DNA of 24,889 bases from positions 1-24,889 of the IMG/VR virus record IMGVR_UViG_3300007510_000068; one strand, written 5' to 3'. Positions within the stretch are counted from its first letter, which is position 1; each line of letters starts with the position of its first letter. Of the stretch, positions 18,320 to 24,889 are shown in pieces. The notes below the pieces were generated by a model. The model did not search any database. It was given only the letters and a program-made list of their open reading frames with translations, and had not been told where the DNA came from. The stretch comes from a virus. Both the position numbers and the translations under genes were made by a program.

Positions 18320-20480
18320 AATAAATCTGGTTGTCGATGACAAGGGAACGCCAAAAATACAACAGTTTGGTAGAACCGTTGACAAGAATATGTCCAGATC
18401 GGCAGCCAGCACCGGAAAGATGACGGCGGCTTATGCAGCCTTGACAGCAGCTGTGGTTGGTTATGGTGCGGCAATTGCCAAAGTCACTCAGGTTGGCGTG
18501 GGTTTTGAAAAATCCATTATGGCTGTGAAAGCGATATCCGGAGCCACGGGTAAAGAGTTTAATCAGCTTTCTGAAATCGCCAAAAAAATGGGGGCAACCA
18601 CTGAGTGGTCAGCTTCTCAATCAGCCGATGCTCTGAAATATATGGCCATGGCCGGGATGGAAGTGCAAGATATGATTAAGGCTCTGCCCGGTATGCTCGA
18701 CCTTGCCACAGCTGGCCAGGTTGATCTTGCCCAGGCATCCGATATTGTGACCGATACCTTAACGGCCTTTGGTCTTGAAGTTGAAGAACTTACCAGGCTG
18801 TCTGATGTTTTTGTCAAAACAAGCTCTTCAGCCAACACAAATATTGAGATGCTTGGAGAATCTTTTAAGTATGTTGCTCCTGTTGCAGCCAGTATGGGAT
18901 ATAGCATTGAAAAAACATCTGCCTTTCTGGGTATTATGGCCAATGCCGGTGTAAAAGCTTCCATGGCTGGAACAGATCTCAGGGCAATAATGCTCCGTAC
19001 ATCAGTTGCAGCTGAAAAACTGGGCCTTGACTCCGGGGCCAGCCTTGTTGAAGTTCTGGAGGAGATGAGAAAAAAACAGATTTCCGCAACAGAAGCTACA
19101 GAAATTTTTGGACGTATCTCTTCCAAATCCGCCTTGATCCTTGCCAATAATATTGATCAGGTAAAAGAGTTCACAAGTAAACTTGAAAATGCTGAAGGGG
19201 CTTCAGGTAAAATAGCAGCAACAATGCGGGATACCCTGGGCAATGATCTGAAAACTCTTCAATCAACCCTTGAAGGTGTTGCACTTGAGATGTTTGATAT
19301 TTTTGGTGCGGATGCCAGGAGCGCCATTAAAGACGTTACAGAATTGGTTCGTGATTTAACGCCTGTTTTTCAGGTCATGGCTGAGAGTGCATCTCTTGTA
19401 TTTAAAGCAATCTCAGGGGCCGCAAAATTTGCCAAGCGAAAACCTGGGCGTGAGTTGCGGATGACAGATGAGTTTGGCATGGGAATCCTGCCAGGTGAAG
19501 GAAAGCCTCCATCTAAGCCATCAGACAGAAAAGGCAAACCTGTTGATGATTTAGAGGCGGAAATTGCGAAGGCAGAAGAATTACATGATGCATTAGGAAA
19601 AAGCTTTGCGGATCAACTCATAGATAAGGATAAGGCTCAAGAAGATCATCAGGCACGCTCAAAAAGACGGATTGAGCAGCAATCAGCCTGGGAGATAGCA
19701 AAAGCTCAAGAGCTGCATAATGCTATGACTGATAGTTTTGTTGAACAGCAAGAAGCCATGAAACAAGCTGTCCAGGACAATATGACTGAGAGTGAAGAGG
19801 TATACCTCAGTTTCCAGGAACGAATAAGTGAAATGACAGAAGACTGGAATCCATGGCAGCGAATGGGCGAGAATCTGGCAGATATATTTGGACCTGGTGG
19901 TTCTCTTGCTAAATCAATGGGACAGACAATGTCTCAAATAATTGTTTACGGCAAGCAAGGGGAAGACGTCTTTAAGAAAATGGGGCAGGCGATCTTAGGT
20001 CATGCTGTCAAAGCCATGGTTGAAATGGGTGCTCAAATGGCTATAAACTGGGCTATGGAAAAAATGTTTAAAACTGCTTCAACAGCAACCAGTGTCGCTC
20101 AGGCGGCAACTGTTGCAACTTCATGGGCTCCTGCAGCTGCTTTGGCTTCCCTGGCATCTTTTGGAATGAACGCAACCGCTGCCATGTCCGGAATGATGTC
20201 TACATATTCTTTAGCGAACGTTTTGGCTCTGCCCCGGGAATCTGGAGGTGATGTGGCTGCAGGATCACCTTATGTGGTTGGGGAGCGGGGTCGGGAACTT
20301 TTCATCCCGGATCAATCAGGACAGATCATCAGTAATGCCGATATGACACAACCCACAAATATCAATGTTGGCTCTCTGGTGACGGTCGAGGGTGCCTTAA
20401 TTGCTGATGAAAGCGCTTTTAATGATTTTGTGGAGACGATAAACGACAGGTTATATAAATTAAAAAACTGGGGGTATTAA
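18303..20480 (+). CDS. Tail tape measure protein (TP901-type)
   Basis: This 725-aa protein starts at GTG 18303 after AAAAGG, inside the T-like gene. Hydrophobic AAYAALTAAVVGYGAAIAKV (about 42-61) is followed by the TP901 core: GVGFEKSIMAVKAISGATGK, EFNQLSEIAKKMGATTEWSA, SQSADALKYMAMAGM and LPGMLDLATAGQ. Charged helices with a repeated EIAKAEELHDALGKSF / EIAKAQELHNAMTDSF unit come next, then a second hydrophobic region (AQAATVATSWAPAAALASLA) and GGDVAAGSPYVVGERGRELF, a common end. It sets tail length: at about 0.15 nm per residue, roughly 110 nm. Confidence 0.93.
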   Translation: MAKELRINLVVDDKGTPKIQQFGRTVDKNMSRSAASTGKMTAAYAALTAAVVGYGAAIAKVTQVGVGFEKSIMAVKAISGATGKEFNQLSEIAKKMGATTEWSASQSADALKYMAMAGMEVQDMIKALPGMLDLATAGQVDLAQASDIVTDTLTAFGLEVEELTRLSDVFVKTSSSANTNIEMLGESFKYVAPVAASMGYSIEKTSAFLGIMANAGVKASMAGTDLRAIMLRTSVAAEKLGLDSGASLVEVLEEMRKKQISATEATEIFGRISSKSALILANNIDQVKEFTSKLENAEGASGKIAATMRDTLGNDLKTLQSTLEGVALEMFDIFGADARSAIKDVTELVRDLTPVFQVMAESASLVFKAISGAAKFAKRKPGRELRMTDEFGMGILPGEGKPPSKPSDRKGKPVDDLEAEIAKAEELHDALGKSFADQLIDKDKAQEDHQARSKRRIEQQSAWEIAKAQELHNAMTDSFVEQQEAMKQAVQDNMTESEEVYLSFQERISEMTEDWNPWQRMGENLADIFGPGGSLAKSMGQTMSQIIVYGKQGEDVFKKMGQAILGHAVKAMVEMGAQMAINWAMEKMFKTASTATSVAQAATVATSWAPAAALASLASFGMNATAAMSGMMSTYSLANVLALPRESGGDVAAGSPYVVGERGRELFIPDQSGQIISNADMTQPTNINVGSLVTVEGALIADESAFNDFVETINDRLYKLKNWGY

Positions 20481-20483
20481 TCT

Positions 20484-21542
20484 ATGCGGTTCATGTATGA
20501 CAATCTTCTGAATGATGCAGATATGTTGACAATATCCTCATTAAAAACCGGGACAGTAACAACAGCTTTAAAAAACGGTACAGGATCTGCTGTCATAACC
20601 ACAGAGGGGGATTTTTCAGGAACTGAAGATCTTGAGTATACGATTGAAATTGATAGTGTGGCCGGAGGTAAAGAAGTTGGACAGGCTACGTTTAAATGGA
20701 CAGATGGCCAGGGGAGCTGGAACGCTACAGGCGTAACCACATCCAGTTCTCCAATTACTTTAAATAATGGCGTTAACGTGTCCTGGGCTTCTGGCACTGG
20801 TGATGATTTTGAACTTGAAGACACCTGGTATTTTAAAGCCGTGAATCTTTACAATGGAGAGCGATTGCTTGACTGGGATCGTGATTCAAGATATCGTTCA
20901 AGTGCGTTGGAATCGCCAAATACAATCACTATTGATTTAGTCTCCTCTCAAGAAATAAAAGCTCTGGTTATTTATGATCACAATTTCACATCAAATGCTA
21001 CTATTACGTTAAAAGGTCATACGTCTGATTCATGGGGGAGCCCGGACTTTTCAGAAGCTGTAACATGGGCGAGTGATAAGATACTTCATTATTTATCCTC
21101 TGCAACTACAAAGCGTTATTGGAGGCTTGAAGTCACAGATGCTGGTAATTCTGATAATTATATAGAAATTGGAGAATTATTTATAGGTTCTTATTTTGAA
21201 CCGGCGGAGACTTTCCAATTTAGAACCGGCGCCAGAGATATTAAATCAATCATCAAACAGAATAAAACGGCGTTTGGTGTTGCAAAGAAACGCTTTTTTA
21301 ATTTCCAGAGAGATTTTAAATATAAATTAAATCATATTTCTGACATTGATTCTTACATTGATATGATTGAGACAATTATAGATAGATCAGATGGGTCTAT
21401 CACTCCTGTTTATTTCAATGAGGACGAAACGAGTTTATCCGATTTCTGGATGGTTGAGCTGGAGAGTTTGCCTTATAAATTGACTACTAATAATTTACAA
21501 TCATCTAAGCTGCGCATGCTGGAGGTGGTCTCAAGTGTATAG
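20484..21542 (+). CDS. Distal tail protein with discoidin-like middle domain (putative)
   Basis: The 352-aa product begins MRFMYDNLLNDADMLTISSL. Residues about 130-235 hold LLDWDRDSRYRSSALESPNT, ITIDLVSSQEIKALVIYDHN, WRLEVTDAGNSDNYIEIGEL and FIGSYFEPA. This is the sequence of a galactose-binding/F5-8C-like beta sandwich as used in phage distal tail proteins. The end (FNFQRDFKYKLNHISDIDSY; VYFNEDETSLSDFWMVELES) resembles tail-tip proteins that attach the tube to the hub. It follows the tape measure after three bases. Family assignment is by pattern and position. A receptor- or sugar-binding role for the middle domain is possible. Confidence 0.7.
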   Translation: MRFMYDNLLNDADMLTISSLKTGTVTTALKNGTGSAVITTEGDFSGTEDLEYTIEIDSVAGGKEVGQATFKWTDGQGSWNATGVTTSSSPITLNNGVNVSWASGTGDDFELEDTWYFKAVNLYNGERLLDWDRDSRYRSSALESPNTITIDLVSSQEIKALVIYDHNFTSNATITLKGHTSDSWGSPDFSEAVTWASDKILHYLSSATTKRYWRLEVTDAGNSDNYIEIGELFIGSYFEPAETFQFRTGARDIKSIIKQNKTAFGVAKKRFFNFQRDFKYKLNHISDIDSYIDMIETIIDRSDGSITPVYFNEDETSLSDFWMVELESLPYKLTTNNLQSSKLRMLEVVSSV

Positions 21543-22035
21543 GACTTCAATTGCTTTCCATAGAAAAATATATCGGGATAAAATTCCTATCAGTTATATT
21601 ATGATTGAGACAGATATGGGGGCACGGGCATATGGTGAAAAAGAGTTAAGTCTTGTTGCCTCTGCAACTGGATATAAAGCAGATGGCACAGTTCTTGCCG
21701 ATGGTACAGTCCAGGCTACAGTCGGAGTTGAATTAATAGAAAAATCAGGCAGATTAATGTCAATGTCCGGATTCAAGCGTACAGCGCATGGAGATAAAAG
21801 AGGCATTCTTTTAGGATATTCTACAAAAAAACAGCAAAATATGATTGTAAGTTTAAATAATACAGATCAATATTTCTCAAAGCTGATTCCCAAGGAACCA
21901 TTTTTAACAAAGCAATTATCTGTATATATTGGATTTGAGGAGCTTCCTTTTGAAGAGGCTTTAGCTATATTTGAAGGAACAATCACAGAGATTAAAATCA
22001 GTAAGAATTTATTGACAGTCGAGGCTATAGAATGA
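21535..22035 (+). CDS. Tail tip/baseplate protein, 166 aa
   Basis: GTG at 21535 lies in the last codons of the previous gene. The product includes RTSIAFHRKIYRDKIPISYI, IETDMGARAYGEKELSLVAS, RLMSMSGFKRTAHGDKRGIL and LLTVEAIE. Beta-rich, with LLGYSTKKQQNMIVSLNNTD in the centre, it looks like the small tip protein between distal tail and hub proteins (comparable in place to lambda L or to DUF2163-like proteins), but sequence identity to a named family is not evident. It is coupled at both ends (ATGA at 22032). Confidence 0.6.
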   Translation: MYRTSIAFHRKIYRDKIPISYIMIETDMGARAYGEKELSLVASATGYKADGTVLADGTVQATVGVELIEKSGRLMSMSGFKRTAHGDKRGILLGYSTKKQQNMIVSLNNTDQYFSKLIPKEPFLTKQLSVYIGFEELPFEEALAIFEGTITEIKISKNLLTVEAIE

Positions 22036-23144
22036 GCGATCTTGATGTTAAATTTGAATTAAGAAAAGCTGAAATTTATACAAATCCTGCTATAACATCA
22101 GCCGTCTTGCCTATAGTCTATGGTGATTTAACAGCCGGTTCCCGTGGCATATGGGAAGTTCCATGCATTGATACGGTTAATCATGTTTATGCATTTGCAG
22201 ATCATGAGGTCATGAGTGTGGCGAATGGCAATTCAATTACAGTTTATGTTGATGGAGTCCAGACAGCAAGTGGATGGACGTTTTCTCACAACAATGCGTA
22301 TGAGTCCCAAGGAACGATCTCAATTATTACCTTCACCTCTGATCAGGGCAACTCAAAAATAACGGTTAAGGGCAAAGGGAAGGACGATGGAGGCGGAGTC
22401 ATCACTGATAACATCATAGATATCATTTATGATTTTCTTACAGTAGAAAATAGTTTCACTTTAAATAATTTCGATGCAACTAAAAAAGCCACATCTCATA
22501 ACGTTTTTTCTGATAAAAGCTATGAGGCGGCAGGTGTCATTGATCAGGATGAAAAAATATGGGATATTGTCCAGAAAATGATTGGCAGCTTCCTGGGTTA
22601 TATTTATATAGATGGCAACAATAAAATCTCAATGTCAATATTTGATGGTATTGATCCTTCACAATCAGCAGCTCCTGCAATTCCAGAGCATGAAATAGAA
22701 ATAAAAACAGCCCTTCAACGACAAGAGAATTTAATCAATCAATGTCCGGCTTATTATTCGTATAATTATTCTGAGCAGCAATTTGATGATTATAGCAGTG
22801 GAGAATCAGGTGCCGATACTGCCAGTCAAAATATATATGGTGCTCAATTGCCTGGTGATGATTTTGAGTTATTCTGGTGTCGGGATTCAACGTCCATTGG
22901 AGTAATTCAAGATTTGGTTACAGATAAGTATGGATTCCCGTTATGGGAAGTCGAGTTTATAGATCAGACATTGAAACGTTTATTCGTTGATATTGGCGAT
23001 TTCCTTGCAATCACAACCAGAGAAATATATGATATAGAGGGTGACAGCTGGGATCAAAGATTGGTGGAGATCACAAGCATTAATCCCAATTTTAAAAAAT
23101 CCACTGTAACATTTAAAACAGTTGATACTGGAGTCACATTATGA
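22032..23144 (+). CDS. Tail hub/baseplate protein, 370 aa (putative)
   Basis: The product begins MSDLDVKFELRKAEIYTNPA and includes VLPIVYGDLTAGSRGIWEVP (about 25-44), VYAFADHEVMSVANGNSITV, FLGYIYIDGNNKISMSIFDG, and a C-terminal part with LWEVEFIDQTLKRLFVDIGD, FLAITTREIYDIEGDSWDQR and LVEITSINPNFKKSTVTFKT. The last part, a strand-rich domain ending in an RLVEITSI-PN pattern, is typical of hub proteins where ring-forming domains are joined. No enzymatic motif is seen. It precedes the collar-domain fibre and probably links fibre to tail tip. Assignment is by place and fold-like pattern. Confidence 0.55.
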   Translation: MSDLDVKFELRKAEIYTNPAITSAVLPIVYGDLTAGSRGIWEVPCIDTVNHVYAFADHEVMSVANGNSITVYVDGVQTASGWTFSHNNAYESQGTISIITFTSDQGNSKITVKGKGKDDGGGVITDNIIDIIYDFLTVENSFTLNNFDATKKATSHNVFSDKSYEAAGVIDQDEKIWDIVQKMIGSFLGYIYIDGNNKISMSIFDGIDPSQSAAPAIPEHEIEIKTALQRQENLINQCPAYYSYNYSEQQFDDYSSGESGADTASQNIYGAQLPGDDFELFWCRDSTSIGVIQDLVTDKYGFPLWEVEFIDQTLKRLFVDIGDFLAITTREIYDIEGDSWDQRLVEITSINPNFKKSTVTFKTVDTGVTL

Positions 23145-23743
23145 CAGATCAAAGTATACAATACACAGAGTATATGGTTGGGGCAAATCATCCAACATCA
23201 GACGACACTTTAAACCGGCTTGTGCTTGTTGAGCATGGTAATGATGGGAGCCATAACCGGGACATAATCGAAGCAGGGACAGAGGTAAATCTTTCCTATG
23301 TTCCTGATGCAGCTGAAATGACTGCCAGGCGATTACTGCACCGGGATGGATCAAGCCTAAGCCGTACAACCTATTCCGCTTTATTTGCTAAATTAGGCAC
23401 AATATATGGCAATGTGGACGCTAATCATTTTAATCTTCCTGATGATCGAGGCCGTTTTTTACGAATGTGGGACGATGGCGCTGGAACTGATCCGGATGCA
23501 TCCTCCCGTACAGATAGAGGTGATGGCCAGGGCGGCGATTATGTTGGAACTCTGCAGGATGATGAATTCGAAAGCCATACACATAACCGCAAATATAGAT
23601 CGAGTGAATTTTCCGGGTCCGCTGATCATGATATTCAGGGTCCGGATACTGCAAATACAAGTTTGAATTATGCAAGCCAGGCCAGAGGTGGGAATGAAAC
23701 ACGACCAAAAAATATTTATAAATGGGGAGGGATACACTATTGA
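23141..23743 (+). CDS. Tail fibre protein with tail-collar domain
   Basis: This 200-aa protein starts MTDQSIQYTEYMVGANHPTS. The middle carries the collar-domain signature: RTTYSALFAKLGTIYGNVDA then NHFNLPDDRGRFLRMWDDGA, which is L--IG-IYG------FNLPD-RG-F-R. Later EFESHTHNRKYRSSEFSGSA and GGNETRPKNIYKWGGIHY complete the HxH (SHTHN) and GNETRPKN motifs of such fibres, where His residues bind metal in the trimer. It is short, so probably a small receptor-binding or adaptor fibre. The stop overlaps the next gene's TTG. Confidence 0.85.
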   Translation: MTDQSIQYTEYMVGANHPTSDDTLNRLVLVEHGNDGSHNRDIIEAGTEVNLSYVPDAAEMTARRLLHRDGSSLSRTTYSALFAKLGTIYGNVDANHFNLPDDRGRFLRMWDDGAGTDPDASSRTDRGDGQGGDYVGTLQDDEFESHTHNRKYRSSEFSGSADHDIQGPDTANTSLNYASQARGGNETRPKNIYKWGGIHY

Positions 23744-24162
23744 ATTTATACCAAACAGATACAAAAGGTCGGTATTATCCAGAGCTTACAACGAAAGCTC
23801 GGAGGAGTCCGTTATGGAAACATGGTGATTCTGAGAATGATCTCTATATTTACAATCACCGGACAGCCAGCCTGGAAAAGCCTCCTAAATATGACAGTAA
23901 AATGGAAGAGGTTTGGCTTGAAAACTATAAATGGGTTGTGAAACCCAAGCTCGAACTAAAGACTACCAAATATCACCGTTACGATCCGGTTAATAAAAAA
24001 TGGATTATCAAGCCGGAAGATCAAAAGAAACTTGATTCTGAAAAAAAGATGGCAAAGACCCATGAGGAATCCTTGCAGGAAGAACATCGCCGGGAGAATC
24101 TGATCAAAAAGAAAATAAGAGAGATTGCAATAGAACAATTGAAAGGAGAAGGGTTGTTATGA
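23740..24162 (+). CDS. Tail-fibre-assembly-like protein, 140 aa
   Basis: TTG at 23740 overlaps the fibre stop as TTGA and has GGAGG nine bases upstream; an ATG at 23722 in the same frame lacks a good site, so TTG is preferred. The protein begins LNLYQTDTKGRYYPELTTKA, with later LYIYNHRTASLEKPPKYDSK, VWLENYKWVVKPKLELKTTK, and a highly charged helical tail (SEKKMAKTHEESLQEEHRRE). Position right after a fibre gene and the coil-rich tail recall fibre-assembly chaperones, but the usual Caudo_TAP motif is not clear. It could instead be a small structural coil protein. Confidence 0.5.
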   Translation: MNLYQTDTKGRYYPELTTKARRSPLWKHGDSENDLYIYNHRTASLEKPPKYDSKMEEVWLENYKWVVKPKLELKTTKYHRYDPVNKKWIIKPEDQKKLDSEKKMAKTHEESLQEEHRRENLIKKKIREIAIEQLKGEGLL

Positions 24163-24671
24163 AACATTTTAAATTTTTTGGCATTTGTTTAGGGTTGCTG
24201 TTTCTAATAGCAAGTGCTGCAAATGCAGCCGGAACAGTGGTGCAATCTGCAAGCATGGTTCAGAATGATATCCGGCAGGTTACATTTACCTGCACTGGGG
24301 ATGCTTCAGATGGATCTATACCGAACACTGATACTAACACGGCCATTACGGGTTATATAAAGGGTTTTTATCTTTACAAGGTGGAGGCTTTCCCGACTGA
24401 TGGGGGTACGGCTCCAGATGCGGCAGATGTGTTGATATATGATAGTGACGGTCTGGATCTGCTCGGATCAGAGGATGGTTCAACCGCATATGCCGGACTC
24501 GGCTTGATCCATGCTACACTTAAGCGATCATGCCTGCCGAATATGCACCTGCCCAGAGCCGATTTGCATGTCAATTTTTATCCAAGTATCAATGGGGCTT
24601 TAACCCTGGATGTGGTCAATCAGGCAACAGCCAGTGCGGAATATACTATTGTTTTAACTTTTGTCAAATAA
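24159..24671 (+). CDS. Exported protein with Sec signal peptide in tail module, 170 aa
   Basis: ATG at 24159 overlaps the previous stop as ATGA, with AAGGAGAAGG upstream. The N-terminus MKHFKFFGICLGLLFLIASA then ANA|AG is a classical signal peptide (basic start, hydrophobic core, ANA cleavage near residue 23). The mature part is small, beta-rich and acidic: VQSASMVQNDIRQVTFTCTG, SDGLDLLGSEDGSTAYAGLG, LDVVNQATASAEYTIVLTFV. There is no lipobox. Phage virion parts are normally cytoplasmic, so a signal on a gene inside the tail operon is notable. It may act at the host envelope or on receptors. No family is recognised. Confidence 0.8.
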   Translation: MKHFKFFGICLGLLFLIASAANAAGTVVQSASMVQNDIRQVTFTCTGDASDGSIPNTDTNTAITGYIKGFYLYKVEAFPTDGGTAPDAADVLIYDSDGLDLLGSEDGSTAYAGLGLIHATLKRSCLPNMHLPRADLHVNFYPSINGALTLDVVNQATASAEYTIVLTFVK

Positions 24672-24680
24672 GGAGGAGTG

Positions 24681-24889
24681 ATGAAAAAAAATAACATTTT
24701 TAAACCTTATATATTCTTCCCTATTTTCTTTTTTACAATATTCTTTGTTGGGTTGTCTCAGGCTTTCCCGCCTGTTCCAATTCAGCAGACCACTCAGGCA
24801 CAATTCATCCAATTCACTCCTTATGGCAATATTTCTGCAACAGATGTCCAGTCAGCCCTTGAGGAGCTTGACGATGAGAAAGTTTCTAT
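24681..24889 (+). CDS. Tail-fibre-like protein with N-terminal signal peptide (partial, runs off window)
   Basis: ATG at 24681 follows AGGAGGAG. MKKNNIFKPYIFFPIFFFTI then FFVGLSQA|FPP is a basic start, a strongly hydrophobic core and a plausible AxA-like (SQA) cleavage site. The mature start FPPVPIQQTTQAQFIQFTPY is followed by GNISATDVQSALEELDDEKV, the repeat unit common at the start of phage tail fibres (ISATDVQSALEELD). The frame is open to the window end at 24889, so its length and C-terminal domains are unknown. The combination of fibre-type repeat and export signal is the unusual point. It sits ten bases after the preceding exported protein. Confidence 0.8.
   Translation, partial: MKKNNIFKPYIFFPIFFFTIFFVGLSQAFPPVPIQQTTQAQFIQFTPYGNISATDVQSALEELDDEKVS

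Noticed and set aside
18617-19147. 176-codon minus-strand frame opposite the tape measure gene
   Set aside because: It is the reverse shadow of the Ala/Ser-rich TP901 core and has low-complexity composition.
1-24889. tRNA genes, insertion sequences, CRISPR arrays, attachment sites
   Set aside because: No tRNA-like cloverleaf, transposase, regularly spaced repeat array or integrase-linked att core was noticed by reading; a tRNA and repeat scan could not be run.

Overview
The window carries about 24.9 kb of a tailed-phage genome: a siphovirus with an HK97-type head, either free or integrated. No integrase, CI-type repressor or clear host gene is visible, so the lifestyle cannot be decided from here. 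Base composition is moderately AT-rich. The strong Shine-Dalgarno sequences and two Sec-type signal peptides suit a Gram-negative host. The general style recalls phages of sulfate-reducing Desulfobacterota, but that is only an impression.

Layout. (1) Positions 1-1404, minus strand: a leftward operon of very small genes (three one-pass membrane proteins, a Cys-rich peptide, a basic DNA-binding-like protein) ending in a conserved phage gene cut by the window edge. (2) Positions 1405-1579: a compact divergent promoter region whose two -35 boxes form an inverted repeat around an A/T tract. (3) Positions 1580-8987, plus strand: an early region with a Cro/HigA-like regulator, zinc-ribbon proteins, an SMC/Rad50-like ATPase, RecT, a metallo-beta-lactamase-fold hydrolase, an HNH-like protein, a replication initiator with a probable origin inside its gene, a helicase-loader-like protein and a PD-(D/E)XK-like protein. 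(4) Positions 8976-9079: a dyad and a hairpin with a T-run that separate early from late genes. (5) Positions 9080-17600: HNH endonuclease, TerS, TerL, a portal fused to a MuF-like domain, prohead protease, major capsid protein, connector and tail-completion proteins, tail tube protein. (6) Positions 17625-24162: tail assembly chaperones G and GT joined by a very clear -1 frameshift signal, tape measure, three distal-tail/baseplate proteins, a collar-domain fibre and a fibre-assembly-like protein. (7) Positions 24159-24889: two successive genes with N-terminal signal peptides, the second resembling a tail fibre and running off the edge.

Genes are packed tightly. ATGA, GTGA and TTGA stop/start overlaps recur and imply translational coupling. 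The early genes would serve replication and annealing-type recombination, and the late block follows the classical packaging-head-connector-tail order. The most noteworthy points are: a perfect 22-bp inverted repeat built from four 10-mer iterons inside the initiator gene; the complete frameshift element (A AAA AAC, 8-nt spacer, long stem); an SMC-RecT-MBL recombination module without a recognisable RecE-type nuclease; signal peptides on tail-module proteins; and several small genes that length-based gene calling would miss.
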